This document shows positions 1 through 7,289 of a stretch of DNA of 64,000 nt, in pieces. Location of the stretch: the NCBI GenBank assembly GCA_903902915.1, contig CAIUWR010000045.1, positions 202,588-266,587 of the forward strand, read 5' to 3'. A program made the position numbers and the translations under genes. This DNA is from an uncultured Hyphomicrobiales bacterium. Its GTDB lineage: Bacteria > Pseudomonadota > Alphaproteobacteria > Rhizobiales > Beijerinckiaceae. Every line of letters begins with the position of its first letter. The stretch's first letter is position 1. The notes under the pieces were generated by a model. That model was not told the DNA's origin and did not search any database. It was given only the letters and a program-made list of their open reading frames with translations.

Positions 1-422
1 CGCAGCGCAAGGCCTTCAAGACCGTGCTCGACGAGACCAGGGCGCGAGGGCTGATGCGCGTGGTGATGATCCACCACCCGCCGTTCCGCACCGGCGCCAG
101 CGCCGGGCGCGGCCTGTCGGATGTGGGCGCCTTCGAGCGGATCATCTCGCGCCACGGGGCGGAGCTGATCGTGCATGGCCACAACCACCGGGCCTCCCTG
201 ACCCATCTGCCCACACCAGAGGGGCGCGCCCCCGTGGTGGGTGTCGCCTCAGCCTCCGCCGTGCCCGGCACACCCCGCCACAGGGCCGCCTATCACCTGT
301 TCAAGGTGACGCAGACGCAGGCTGGCTGGGCCCTTGAGGCCCGCGCGCGCGGCCTTCTGCCGGGAACCCGCGAGATCGGCGATCTCGGCCCGATGAACCT
401 GGCCTGGCCGGGCTACGGCTAG
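1..422 (+). CDS. Metallophosphoesterase, C-terminal part (5' end outside window)
   Basis: The reading frame is open from the first bases, so only about the last 139 residues are present. Visible motifs are IHHPPF and, later, VHGHNH, which fit the histidine motifs that complete the dinuclear metal site of calcineurin-like phosphoesterases (the GNHE and HxP...GHxH pattern of the family). The N-terminal DxH and GD motifs would lie upstream of the window. The C-terminal 60 residues have no recognised motif and probably form the closing beta strands. It ends five bases before the end of a convergent binding-protein gene. The substrate cannot be told; cyclic nucleotides or phosphodiesters are typical of this fold. 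The family call is firm, the function open. Confidence 0.8.
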   Translation, partial: QRKAFKTVLDETRARGLMRVVMIHHPPFRTGASAGRGLSDVGAFERIISRHGAELIVHGHNHRASLTHLPTPEGRAPVVGVASASAVPGTPRHRAAYHLFKVTQTQAGWALEARARGLLPGTREIGDLGPMNLAWPGYG

Positions 423-426
423 GGCG

Positions 427-1389
427 CTATTTCACGATCTGGATCAGCGTCGACAACTGGTCCCTGGTCAGCGGCGCGGCGAGGAACTTCTGCCGCACGG
501 CGCCGTCCATCAGCTTGTCGAGGCCGGTGATCACGTCGAAATCGCGCGCGGCCCTGGGCTGAAAGTCGAACGCCGCCTTGCGGGCATATTCCACGGGCGC
601 ATTGATATTTGCGGCCCACATCTCGATGGCTTTGGGATCCGCATACATCCAGTCGAGCGTCTCGCGATAGGCTGTCACATAGCGCGCCAACGCCTCCTTG
701 CGCTCGGTCATCACTTTCACGCTGGCGATATCCACGCGCACGGTCTGGTCGCGCAGCGAGGGCGCGTCGTCGCCGGTGGCGATGATGCGGATCTTGCCCT
801 CGGCGATCTCCTTGAGGCCGAAGGGCGGGGCCGCCCAGCCCATGTCGATCTGGCCGGACATGACCTGCGCGAAGGTGCTCGCCTGATCGCCCGCGGCCAG
901 CAGCTTCATCTTGGCCCCGGTCTCCTGCGCCAAAGCCACCGCGACCGTGTTGCTGCTCGACCCATTCGACGAGAAGCCCAGAACGGTCTTGTCTGTGGCG
1001 TCTTTCAGGCTCTTGAGCGGCGAATCCGCGCGCGCATACCAGTAGAGGTCGCCTGCGCCTGTGAAATTCGCGCCGATGATGCGCACCGGCGCGCCCTTGG
1101 CGAAGGCGCCCATGACGCCCGTCGTGCCGACAGCGATGCTGAGATCGGCGGAGCCGGAAATAACGGCCTGCAAGGATTCGCCAGCCCCTGCGGTGGCGTA
1201 ATATTCGACGTTGACGCCGTGTTTCCTGAATATGCCCGCCTGCTGGCCAAGGCGCGGCGCCTCTGTAGCCCAGAGGCCGAAGCCGCCGATGGCGATGCGG
1301 AATGTGTCGAGGCTTTGCTGGGCCTGAGCGCCCGCTGAAACGGCCAAAAGGCCGAAGGCGCCCGCAAGCGCGCCGTAAATGGCTCTCAT
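427..1389 (-). CDS. ABC transporter substrate-binding protein, NMT1/SsuA-like
   Basis: 320 residues with a signal peptide of about 23 residues ending in AGAQAQ, so it is exported to the periplasm. The body has the NMT1/TauA/SsuA arrangement: an early stretch on a bound ligand loop (GLWATEAPRLGQQAG), then VISGSADLSIAV, where the second lobe begins, and a mid-protein hinge region VMSGQIDMGWAAPPFG. Proteins of this family bind nitrate, sulfonates, thiamine precursors or similar small anions for an ABC importer. No permease or ATPase gene is adjacent, so it is an orphan component and its ligand cannot be inferred. A GGAGG ribosome site lies eight bases before the ATG. Confidence 0.85.
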   Translation of the reverse strand: MRAIYGALAGAFGLLAVSAGAQAQQSLDTFRIAIGGFGLWATEAPRLGQQAGIFRKHGVNVEYYATAGAGESLQAVISGSADLSIAVGTTGVMGAFAKGAPVRIIGANFTGAGDLYWYARADSPLKSLKDATDKTVLGFSSNGSSSNTVAVALAQETGAKMKLLAAGDQASTFAQVMSGQIDMGWAAPPFGLKEIAEGKIRIIATGDDAPSLRDQTVRVDIASVKVMTERKEALARYVTAYRETLDWMYADPKAIEMWAANINAPVEYARKAAFDFQPRAARDFDVITGLDKLMDGAVRQKFLAAPLTRDQLSTLIQIVK

Positions 1390-1440
1390 GTCATCCTCCC
1401 GAACGCCGACTTGATGCCGGTCCTGACGGGATGATGCAGC

Positions 1441-1472
1441 AGAGCGGCGAGGTTGAAAAGCCTCGCCGCTCT
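1441..1472 (-). terminator. Perfect 12-bp hairpin, likely 3' end of the Tim44-like transcript
   Basis: AGAGCGGCGAGG and CCTCGCCGCTCT pair perfectly around an eight-base loop. The hairpin lies just downstream of the Tim44-like gene on the minus strand and before the start of the binding-protein gene. There is no U-tract, so it may stabilise a 3' end or need Rho rather than act as a classic intrinsic terminator. Confidence 0.5.
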
Positions 1473-1481
1473 GGTTCAGGT

Positions 1482-2468
1482 TCAGGAGGCCTGTTGAATG
1501 GCCGAAAGCTTCCAGCCCAGCGCGCTCGCCCCGGCGATGCGCTGGAAGGTCCAGACCTCGGTGGCCTGCTCCGCGACGGACGGATTGCCCGACACGATGC
1601 GGCCGGTGGCGCGATCCTGCATCACGTCGATGAGCGAGAACCGCATGGCCAAGGTGGCGTAATCGTCATTGTCCTCGCGCCAGGCCTCGGACAGGTCGCC
1701 CTGCAGCAGCTTCACGCCGGAGATCTTGTTGATCACGCCACTGCGGACATGTTCGGCGATCTCCTGCGAGAAGTAGGAGACCATTTCCGAGGTGGCCAGC
1801 GCGCGCAGGCGTTCAAGATTTTCGTCGCTATAGGCGCTCTGGGTGTCGCCGAGCAGGCGTTCGAAAGCGCTGAAGTCGGCGTCCTGCAGCTGGATCGGCG
1901 TCACCACGGGCGGCTGGGGCTGCGGCGCGCCGCCAAAACCGCCCATCGGCCCGGACGAAGCCCCATAGGCGGAACGCTCGCTCGACCCGGCCATCGAGGG
2001 TTGGTTGCGGTTGGCGAACCAGCTCAAGACGAACCGGGCGACGAAGAAGAGCAGCGCAAGCTGGAACAGGAGGCCAAGGATCGAGCCGATTCCGCCATGG
2101 CCCATCATGCCATGCCCGAACAGCATGCCGACCAGACCGGCGCCCAGAAAGCCCGCCATCAAGCCGCCGCCAAAACCGCTGAACATGCCGCCGAACAACC
2201 CGCGCGAGGGCGTCGGCTGGCTGTAGGACGGCTGGCTATAAGAGGGCTGCGGCGTCATGGAACGCTCCATGGGCGCGACCGTATGGGGCGCAGTCGCCGT
2301 TGGCGGCGGCGCGGAAAAGGTTTTGGCGCCACGGCTGCCGAAGCTGGAACCGCCGCCAAGGCGCGCCTCCGCGACGGCGGGCGCAAAGGCCAGCGCTGCG
2401 GCCAGACCCAGCGCGAGAGCGGCGTTGCGAGAGACTATGCCACGCAAGAAATAGAAGAAGGAGGACAT
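1482..2468 (-). CDS. Tim44-like domain membrane protein
   Basis: 328 residues. A signal or anchor segment (about residues 14-34) is followed by a low-complexity Pro/Ser/Gln linker, a Gly- and Met-rich hydrophobic region (FGGGLMAGFLGAGLVGMLFG), a second membrane segment (GLLFQLALLFFVARFVLSWF) and a C-terminal Tim44-like domain over roughly the last 130 residues. This order is typical of the bacterial Tim44-domain proteins of alphaproteobacteria, whose soluble domain resembles the mitochondrial import motor anchor but whose bacterial role is unsettled. The ATG at 2468 was chosen because GAGGG lies about eight bases upstream; a longer in-frame start at 2513 would add 15 residues ahead of the membrane segment. 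Transcribed alone. Confidence 0.85.
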   Translation of the reverse strand: MSSFFYFLRGIVSRNAALALGLAAALAFAPAVAEARLGGGSSFGSRGAKTFSAPPPTATAPHTVAPMERSMTPQPSYSQPSYSQPTPSRGLFGGMFSGFGGGLMAGFLGAGLVGMLFGHGMMGHGGIGSILGLLFQLALLFFVARFVLSWFANRNQPSMAGSSERSAYGASSGPMGGFGGAPQPQPPVVTPIQLQDADFSAFERLLGDTQSAYSDENLERLRALATSEMVSYFSQEIAEHVRSGVINKISGVKLLQGDLSEAWREDNDDYATLAMRFSLIDVMQDRATGRIVSGNPSVAEQATEVWTFQRIAGASALGWKLSAIQQAS

Positions 2469-2912
2469 GGAAGACCCTCGTAGTAGCCGAACGAAGCGCT
2501 TGGCCAAGATCATATGGGAGCAACGCTGGGGAATTAAACAGGCGCCCGACCATATCAGACAACCGGTTTCGCGGAAACGTGAACCTCATTCGCGGCCCCG
2601 GGGGACAACGAAGACCCGACGCCGCCAAACCCATAAAAAAAAACCGACCCGACGAGAGAACGCATCGGGTCGGCCGCCGGTGAGCTGGAACTGATAAGTC
2701 AAAGCCAAAAGCAAATCGGCTCCGCGACAAAAACTTAACCTTAACAACATCTTACGGCGCCCGCAAGCGTTTTTGCATAGGTGAGCCAATCATTGCCTTT
2801 TTTAAGGACGCTCGACGTCCCGGACGATTATTTCGCCCCCCTCTGGACAAGCCCGGCGCCCCCTACCCACATGGAGGCAGGTGGGGGACGCTAACGCCCG
2901 GTGGAGACGCCC
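2469..2912. other. Divergent intergenic region (444 bp)
   Basis: This separates the minus-strand Tim44-like gene from the plus-strand DUF2852 gene, so it should hold both promoters. It is clearly more AT-rich than its neighbours between about 2690 and 2830. I find no convincing protein gene. It does contain an intrinsic terminator that faces the minus strand (listed separately) although no minus-strand gene lies between it and 2913, which suggests a short untranslated minus-strand transcript. Confidence 0.6.
2635..2673 (-). terminator. Rho-independent terminator facing the minus strand
   Basis: CCGACCCGA (2644-2652) and TCGGGTCGG (2665-2673) form a perfect 9-bp stem. On the minus strand the stem is followed by nine T residues (complement of 2635-2643). 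This is the most canonical intrinsic terminator in the first 16 kb, yet no gene on the minus strand precedes it within the 240 bases up to the DUF2852 start. Confidence 0.75.
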
Positions 2913-3443
2913 ATGACCTGCTGTTCAAACAATTCCTCTCAAGGCTCCGATCATGGTGGCGCGCGATCGGTGCGCCCGGACCACGTCTGGCGTCCCTTCG
3001 AATTGCTGGCGTTGGTACTGGGCTTCATCGTCTTCTGGCCGATTGGGCTGGCGGTGATCGGCTTCAAGATCTGGCAACGCCGCAGCGGCTATCAGGGCGA
3101 CCTGCACAGCTTCCTGCACGAACGGGCGGACATTCTGCGAAGCGCTTGCAGCGGCTGGCGAAACGCCACATGGGAGTCCTCCGCCTGGCGAAGCCCGTGG
3201 GAGGCGCCCACGCGGGGCGGCGGCTGGTCGCCCTTCGGCGGCATGCGGCCCACCGGCAACAGAGCTTTCGACGAATGGCGGGACTCCGAACTCGCCCGCC
3301 TCGAGGAGGAGCGCCGCAAGCTCGAAGAGGCGGAGCGCGAATTCGCAGCCCATATCGAGGAACTGCGCCGCGCACGCGACCGCGAGGAGTTCGAGCGCTT
3401 CATGAACGCCCGCCACAATCGACAATCGGGCGAGGCTTCGTAA
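2913..3443 (+). CDS. DUF2852 family membrane protein
   Basis: 176 residues. One hydrophobic segment (about residues 28-52, FELLALVLGFIVFWPIGLAV) is followed by a charged cytoplasmic part, a Trp- and Gly-rich stretch, and a long C-terminal coiled coil rich in Glu and Arg (LEEERRKLEEAEREFAAHIE). The layout and the FNEWR-like motif (FDEWRDSELARLEEE) match the alphaproteobacterial DUF2852 family, of unknown function. The ATG at 2913 is preferred over a GTG four codons upstream because GGAG sits six bases before it. Transcribed alone from the divergent region. Confidence 0.8.
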   Translation: MTCCSNNSSQGSDHGGARSVRPDHVWRPFELLALVLGFIVFWPIGLAVIGFKIWQRRSGYQGDLHSFLHERADILRSACSGWRNATWESSAWRSPWEAPTRGGGWSPFGGMRPTGNRAFDEWRDSELARLEEERRKLEEAEREFAAHIEELRRARDREEFERFMNARHNRQSGEAS

Positions 3444-3546
3444 GCCTTCGCGCACAGGCGGCGCAGGATCGTCCCAGCGCCGTCTGTCCCGCTCGCTAAC
3501 CCTTCATTAACCCTGAAACTTGAGCGGGATTTAAGTATTTTCGCGC

Positions 3547-4575
3547 ATGACCTTGGGGATGGCGCGACGTCTACTCTCCCTGGCTCTCATCACGGGTCTG
3601 GCCCTGCTTCTGGCGGGATGCGGCCTGTTCCGGCGCCCTGAACGCCCGGCCTGGCGCGCCCAGGCGGAGAAGGCCTGTTTCGCGCAGAAACGCGTGACCC
3701 TGTCTCCCTATGTGCAGCCTGCCGCGGCCATCGACGGCCCCAGCATCTGCGGCCTTGAACAACCCCTCAAAGTGACGGCTCTGGCTGACGCGACCGTGAC
3801 CCTGAACTCGACGCTGACGCTGGACTGCCCCATGACGGCGGCGCTGGACGATTGGATGCGCGATGTGGTGCAGCCCATCGCCTTGGCCCGCTTCGGTCAA
3901 CCCGTGACGCAGATCGACTCCATGGGCGCCTATTCCTGCCGCCCCATCGACGGCCAGCGCGGCAACCGCCTGTCGGAACACGCCTTCGGCAATGCGGTCG
4001 ATGTGGGCGGCTTTCGTCTGGCCGATGGCCACAGCATCACCTTTGTGAAGGGCTGGACGCGCGGCGACGAACAGGAGAAGGCCTTCTTGCGCGAGGTGCA
4101 GGCCGGCGCCTGCAACATCTTCACCACGGTCCTCGCGCCCGGTTCGGATCCCTTCCACTACAATCACCTGCATCTGGATCTGGCGATGCATGGGCAGACC
4201 TCCACCGGGCCGCGCCGCATCTGCAAGCCGCTGCCCTCGCCGCAACTGCTGCCCGCTCCGCAGCGCCATGACGATCTGCCCGACGCGCCCGACATCGACG
4301 ACGATATCGACGTGTCGCAGGCCGGAAGCGCGGGCCTGCCCTCCCGCACCGCCATGACCCTCGACGCCGCCCTGCCAGCGCCGGCGCCCGTGACAAGGCC
4401 GCAGGCGCCGACGATGCGCAGCGCGGCCCTGACGCCGCCCCCGCTTTTGCCTCCCATGTCCCTGCCCGACGCGCCCGTGCCGCCAAGCCGGCCGATCACA
4501 CGCGGCTATCTGCGCGCCGATGGCGTCTTCGTGCCGGACGACATGACCGCCACGGTCAGGCCGACCCGGCGCTGA
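3547..4575 (+). CDS. Extensin-like family lipoprotein, LAS-type peptidase fold
   Basis: 342 residues. The N-terminus is a lipoprotein signal with lipobox LLAGC (Cys 25), so the mature protein should be membrane-anchored in the periplasm. The central domain carries SEHAFGNAVDVGGF and FHYNHLHLDL, the His/Asp and HxH zinc-site pattern of the D-Ala-D-Ala carboxypeptidase/LAS-type fold found in bacterial proteins named extensin-like (C-terminal domain). A peptidoglycan-related role is therefore likely but inferred. The last 120 residues are a Pro- and Ala-rich low-complexity tail. No good ribosome site precedes the ATG; another ATG lies four codons in. Confidence 0.85.
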   Translation: MTLGMARRLLSLALITGLALLLAGCGLFRRPERPAWRAQAEKACFAQKRVTLSPYVQPAAAIDGPSICGLEQPLKVTALADATVTLNSTLTLDCPMTAALDDWMRDVVQPIALARFGQPVTQIDSMGAYSCRPIDGQRGNRLSEHAFGNAVDVGGFRLADGHSITFVKGWTRGDEQEKAFLREVQAGACNIFTTVLAPGSDPFHYNHLHLDLAMHGQTSTGPRRICKPLPSPQLLPAPQRHDDLPDAPDIDDDIDVSQAGSAGLPSRTAMTLDAALPAPAPVTRPQAPTMRSAALTPPPLLPPMSLPDAPVPPSRPITRGYLRADGVFVPDDMTATVRPTRR

Positions 4576-4703
4576 TCCGGTTTGCGCGTGGCGTCGCCCA
4601 TGCTAAAGGGGGTTCATGATGACCCGCCAGCGACGATAAACCCTTTGATCGAAGCGCTCCCCAGCGCCGCCCGACCCTGCGCGTCCCGCCTGCCGGAAGA
4701 TTC

Positions 4704-5201
4704 ATGACCGACCTTTCCCTGAGCCTGAGCCCCCTCACTCCCGCCGATCTGCCCGCCATCGAGAAACTCGACGAGCGCGCCTTCGGCCCCGGACGCTTCG
4801 CGCTCAGCGCCTATCGGCTGCGCGAGGGCGTGCGCCCGGACGAGAACTTGTCTTTCGTCGCCCATGTAGGCACGTTGCTGGTCGGCGCCAACCGCATGAC
4901 GGCGATCACGGCAGGCGGCGCCCCGGCCCTGTTGCTCGGCCCGCTGACCGTGGATCCGCCCTTCCGCTCGCGCGGCATCGGCGAGGCGCTGATGGGCAAA
5001 TCCATGGACGCCGCCCGCGCCGGGGGCCACCGTCTGGTGATTCTGGTCGGCGACGAACCCTATTACAATCGCGTCGGCTTCAAACGCGTCCCCCACGGCC
5101 GCCTGACCATGCCCGGCCCGGTCGATCCCGCTCGCCTGCTCTATTGCGAATTGGTGGAAGGGGCGTTCGAGGGGCTGAAGGGCGCGATCACGCGGGCGTG
5201 A
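4704..5201 (+). CDS. GNAT family N-acetyltransferase
   Basis: 165 residues, the usual size for a single GNAT domain. The acetyl-CoA binding motif A is clear at about residues 75-95 (LLGPLTVDPPFRSRGIGEAL, with the R-x-x-G-x-G/A core RSRGIGEAL), and VGDEPYYNRVGF matches the later YYxRxGF motif of the YhbS-like subgroup. It transfers an acetyl group from acetyl-CoA to an unidentified amine. It ends one base before the stop of the convergent membrane-protein gene. Confidence 0.85.
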   Translation: MTDLSLSLSPLTPADLPAIEKLDERAFGPGRFALSAYRLREGVRPDENLSFVAHVGTLLVGANRMTAITAGGAPALLLGPLTVDPPFRSRGIGEALMGKSMDAARAGGHRLVILVGDEPYYNRVGFKRVPHGRLTMPGPVDPARLLYCELVEGAFEGLKGAITRA

Positions 5202-7289
5202 TCACCCCCTCCGCCGCCGCCCTTCCCACAACCAGCCCGCGAGCACGCTGCCCAGCAGCGCGATCAGGCCCAGAAATCCGATCGCCAACGGCGCCACGCC
5301 CACGCCCGTCACCACGCTGGCGCCGGTGCGCTTGATCCCGACATAATCGGGGCCGCCATAAAGCGGGCTGTCGCGCATGGCGACGAAGCGCGGCAGGGCG
5401 ATGGCGTCGCCTTCCCCGGCGCTGATGCGCCGCACCGTGCCGCCCGTGGCTTGCGCCAGCGGGTTCAGCAGATCGGGGGTCGAGACCACGTCCTGAAATT
5501 CGCGGGGGTTCTCGGGGCCGACATTGACCAGCGTCGAGAGGTCGCCGTCGCTCAATTTGTAGAGGCCGAATTCCTCCACGCTCACTTGCGCGCGCGACAG
5601 GCCGGGCTCGGCGGCCGTCAGCGTCACCATCTGCGTCTTGCCGGTCGGCGAGGTGATGGTGACCGCAGGCGTCGCAGGTTTGAGGCTCTGGCGCTCGATG
5701 GAGAGTTCGTGGCCGCGCGCGCTGGCGCGCAGGGCCTCCTCCTCCAGCTCCGGCTCCTTCATCAACCAATGGGCGAGGCGGCGCATGAGGTCGAGATGCG
5801 GCCCGCCGCCCTGATAGCCGCGCGCCCAGAGCCAGATCTGATCGGACAGCAGCAGGCCCACGCGGCCCTTTTCCTCGCGCGAAAGAAGCAGCAGCGGCTT
5901 GTCGTCGGCGCCTGAGAGCACCGACGCTCCGCGCAGCTTTTCAGCCGACACCTGCCGAAACCATTCGCCCCAGGCGGGCGGGTTCTGTTGCGAGCCGGGC
6001 AGCCCGCGCGTCACGGGATGTTTCGCGCCGTCGTCGCTGATTTGCGGCAGGAAGGGGCGCTCCACAAGGGCGCCTGACGGCCGCGCGGGCGCGATCTTGC
6101 CCAACGGCGAATAATAGAGCCCGTCGCGTCCGGCATAATCGGGGCCGGTCGCCATCAACAGCGCGCCGCCCTCGCGCACATAGCGCACGATATTCTCGAA
6201 ATAGACCGGAGGCAGAACGGTCTGATTCGAATAGCGGTCGAAGATGATGAGGTCGAATTCCTTGATCTTGCGCCCGAACAGATCGGCGGTCGGGAATGCG
6301 ATCAGCGAGAGTTCATTGATGGGCGTGCCATCCTGCTTTTCCGGCGGACGCAAGATGGTGAAATGCACCAATTCCACATTGGCGTCGGACTTCAGCAGAT
6401 TGCGCCAGGTGCGCTCCCCGGCATGGGGCTCGCCCGACACCAGCAACACTTTCAATTTATCGCGCACGCCCTCGATGGTGACGACGGCTTTATTGTTCAG
6501 CGTGGTCAACTCGTCGGGCAGCGCCGCGATCTCCAGCTCCACCACATTCGGCCCGCCATGTTCGATCATGACCGGCGCGCGCACGATCTGGCCGGGCGCG
6601 GCGCGGATATTGGCGATGACGACGCCATCGCGCCGCAGAGCGATCGCCACGCGCTCGCCCTTGTCGGCGGTGTCGAGCACGCGCACCGCAATCGTCTGCT
6701 CCTTGCCGACGATGCCGAAACGCGGCGCCTCGACAAGTTCGATGCGCCGGTCGCGCTCGCCCGCATGGCCGGTGACGAAAACATGCAGCGGCGCCTTGAA
6801 GCCCAAAGCGCCAGCCGACGCGGGGATGTCATGCACCACGCCGTCGGTGACGAGAATGGCGGCGCCGATGCGCTCGGGCGGCACATCGGCCAGCGCGGCG
6901 TTGAGCGAGGAAAACAGCTTCGTGCCGTCATTGCCTGTATCTGTCGCGCCGCCGTCGATGAAGCGCGGCTCGATGTCGCCCAGGCCCTCGAGCGCCTTTT
7001 CAATCTGCACGCGCGCCGCATCGGTCTGCGCCTTGCGCTCGCCTATGGTCTGGCTCGCGCTGCGGTCGAGCACCACGGCGACCACATCTTTCAGGGGATT
7101 GCGATCCTCGCGCACCAATGAGGGATCGGTCAGGGCGAAGAGAACGAGGCAAAGGCCCAGAGCCCGCAGCCAGGCGCCGCGCCGCCGCGCCCAAAGGCCA
7201 AGGCCCACCACGAGCAAGGCGCCGAAGGCCAGCGCGATCAGGAGCGGGATCGGGATCAGAGGGGCGATCTGGAGGTTGAAGGAGGTCAA
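5202..7289 (-). CDS. Large membrane protein with VWA-like and glutamine-amidotransferase-like regions
   Basis: 695 residues. Two membrane segments lie near the N-terminus (about 10-28 and 40-55), one at the C-terminus (GVGVAPLAIGFLGLIALLG). A partial von Willebrand A metal-site motif DRSAS follows the second segment. The middle contains a class I amidotransferase-like fold (KVLLVSGEPHAGERTWRNLL ... LIIFDRYSNQ ... YVREGGALLMATG) with no Cys-His-Glu triad that I can identify. It is the last gene of the MoxR > DUF58 > DUF4159 operon and its ATG overlaps the preceding stop by four bases (ATGA). In Hyphomicrobiales these four genes travel together; a role in envelope stress or protein complex assembly is suggested for related MoxR/Bat systems but not shown here. 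Confidence 0.75.
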   Translation of the reverse strand: MTSFNLQIAPLIPIPLLIALAFGALLVVGLGLWARRRGAWLRALGLCLVLFALTDPSLVREDRNPLKDVVAVVLDRSASQTIGERKAQTDAARVQIEKALEGLGDIEPRFIDGGATDTGNDGTKLFSSLNAALADVPPERIGAAILVTDGVVHDIPASAGALGFKAPLHVFVTGHAGERDRRIELVEAPRFGIVGKEQTIAVRVLDTADKGERVAIALRRDGVVIANIRAAPGQIVRAPVMIEHGGPNVVELEIAALPDELTTLNNKAVVTIEGVRDKLKVLLVSGEPHAGERTWRNLLKSDANVELVHFTILRPPEKQDGTPINELSLIAFPTADLFGRKIKEFDLIIFDRYSNQTVLPPVYFENIVRYVREGGALLMATGPDYAGRDGLYYSPLGKIAPARPSGALVERPFLPQISDDGAKHPVTRGLPGSQQNPPAWGEWFRQVSAEKLRGASVLSGADDKPLLLLSREEKGRVGLLLSDQIWLWARGYQGGGPHLDLMRRLAHWLMKEPELEEEALRASARGHELSIERQSLKPATPAVTITSPTGKTQMVTLTAAEPGLSRAQVSVEEFGLYKLSDGDLSTLVNVGPENPREFQDVVSTPDLLNPLAQATGGTVRRISAGEGDAIALPRFVAMRDSPLYGGPDYVGIKRTGASVVTGVGVAPLAIGFLGLIALLGSVLAGWLWEGRRRRG

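Noticed and set aside
2586..2789. 67-codon minus-strand frame upstream of the Tim44-like gene
   Set aside because: It reads through a strong terminator and has no ribosome site or recognisable sequence.
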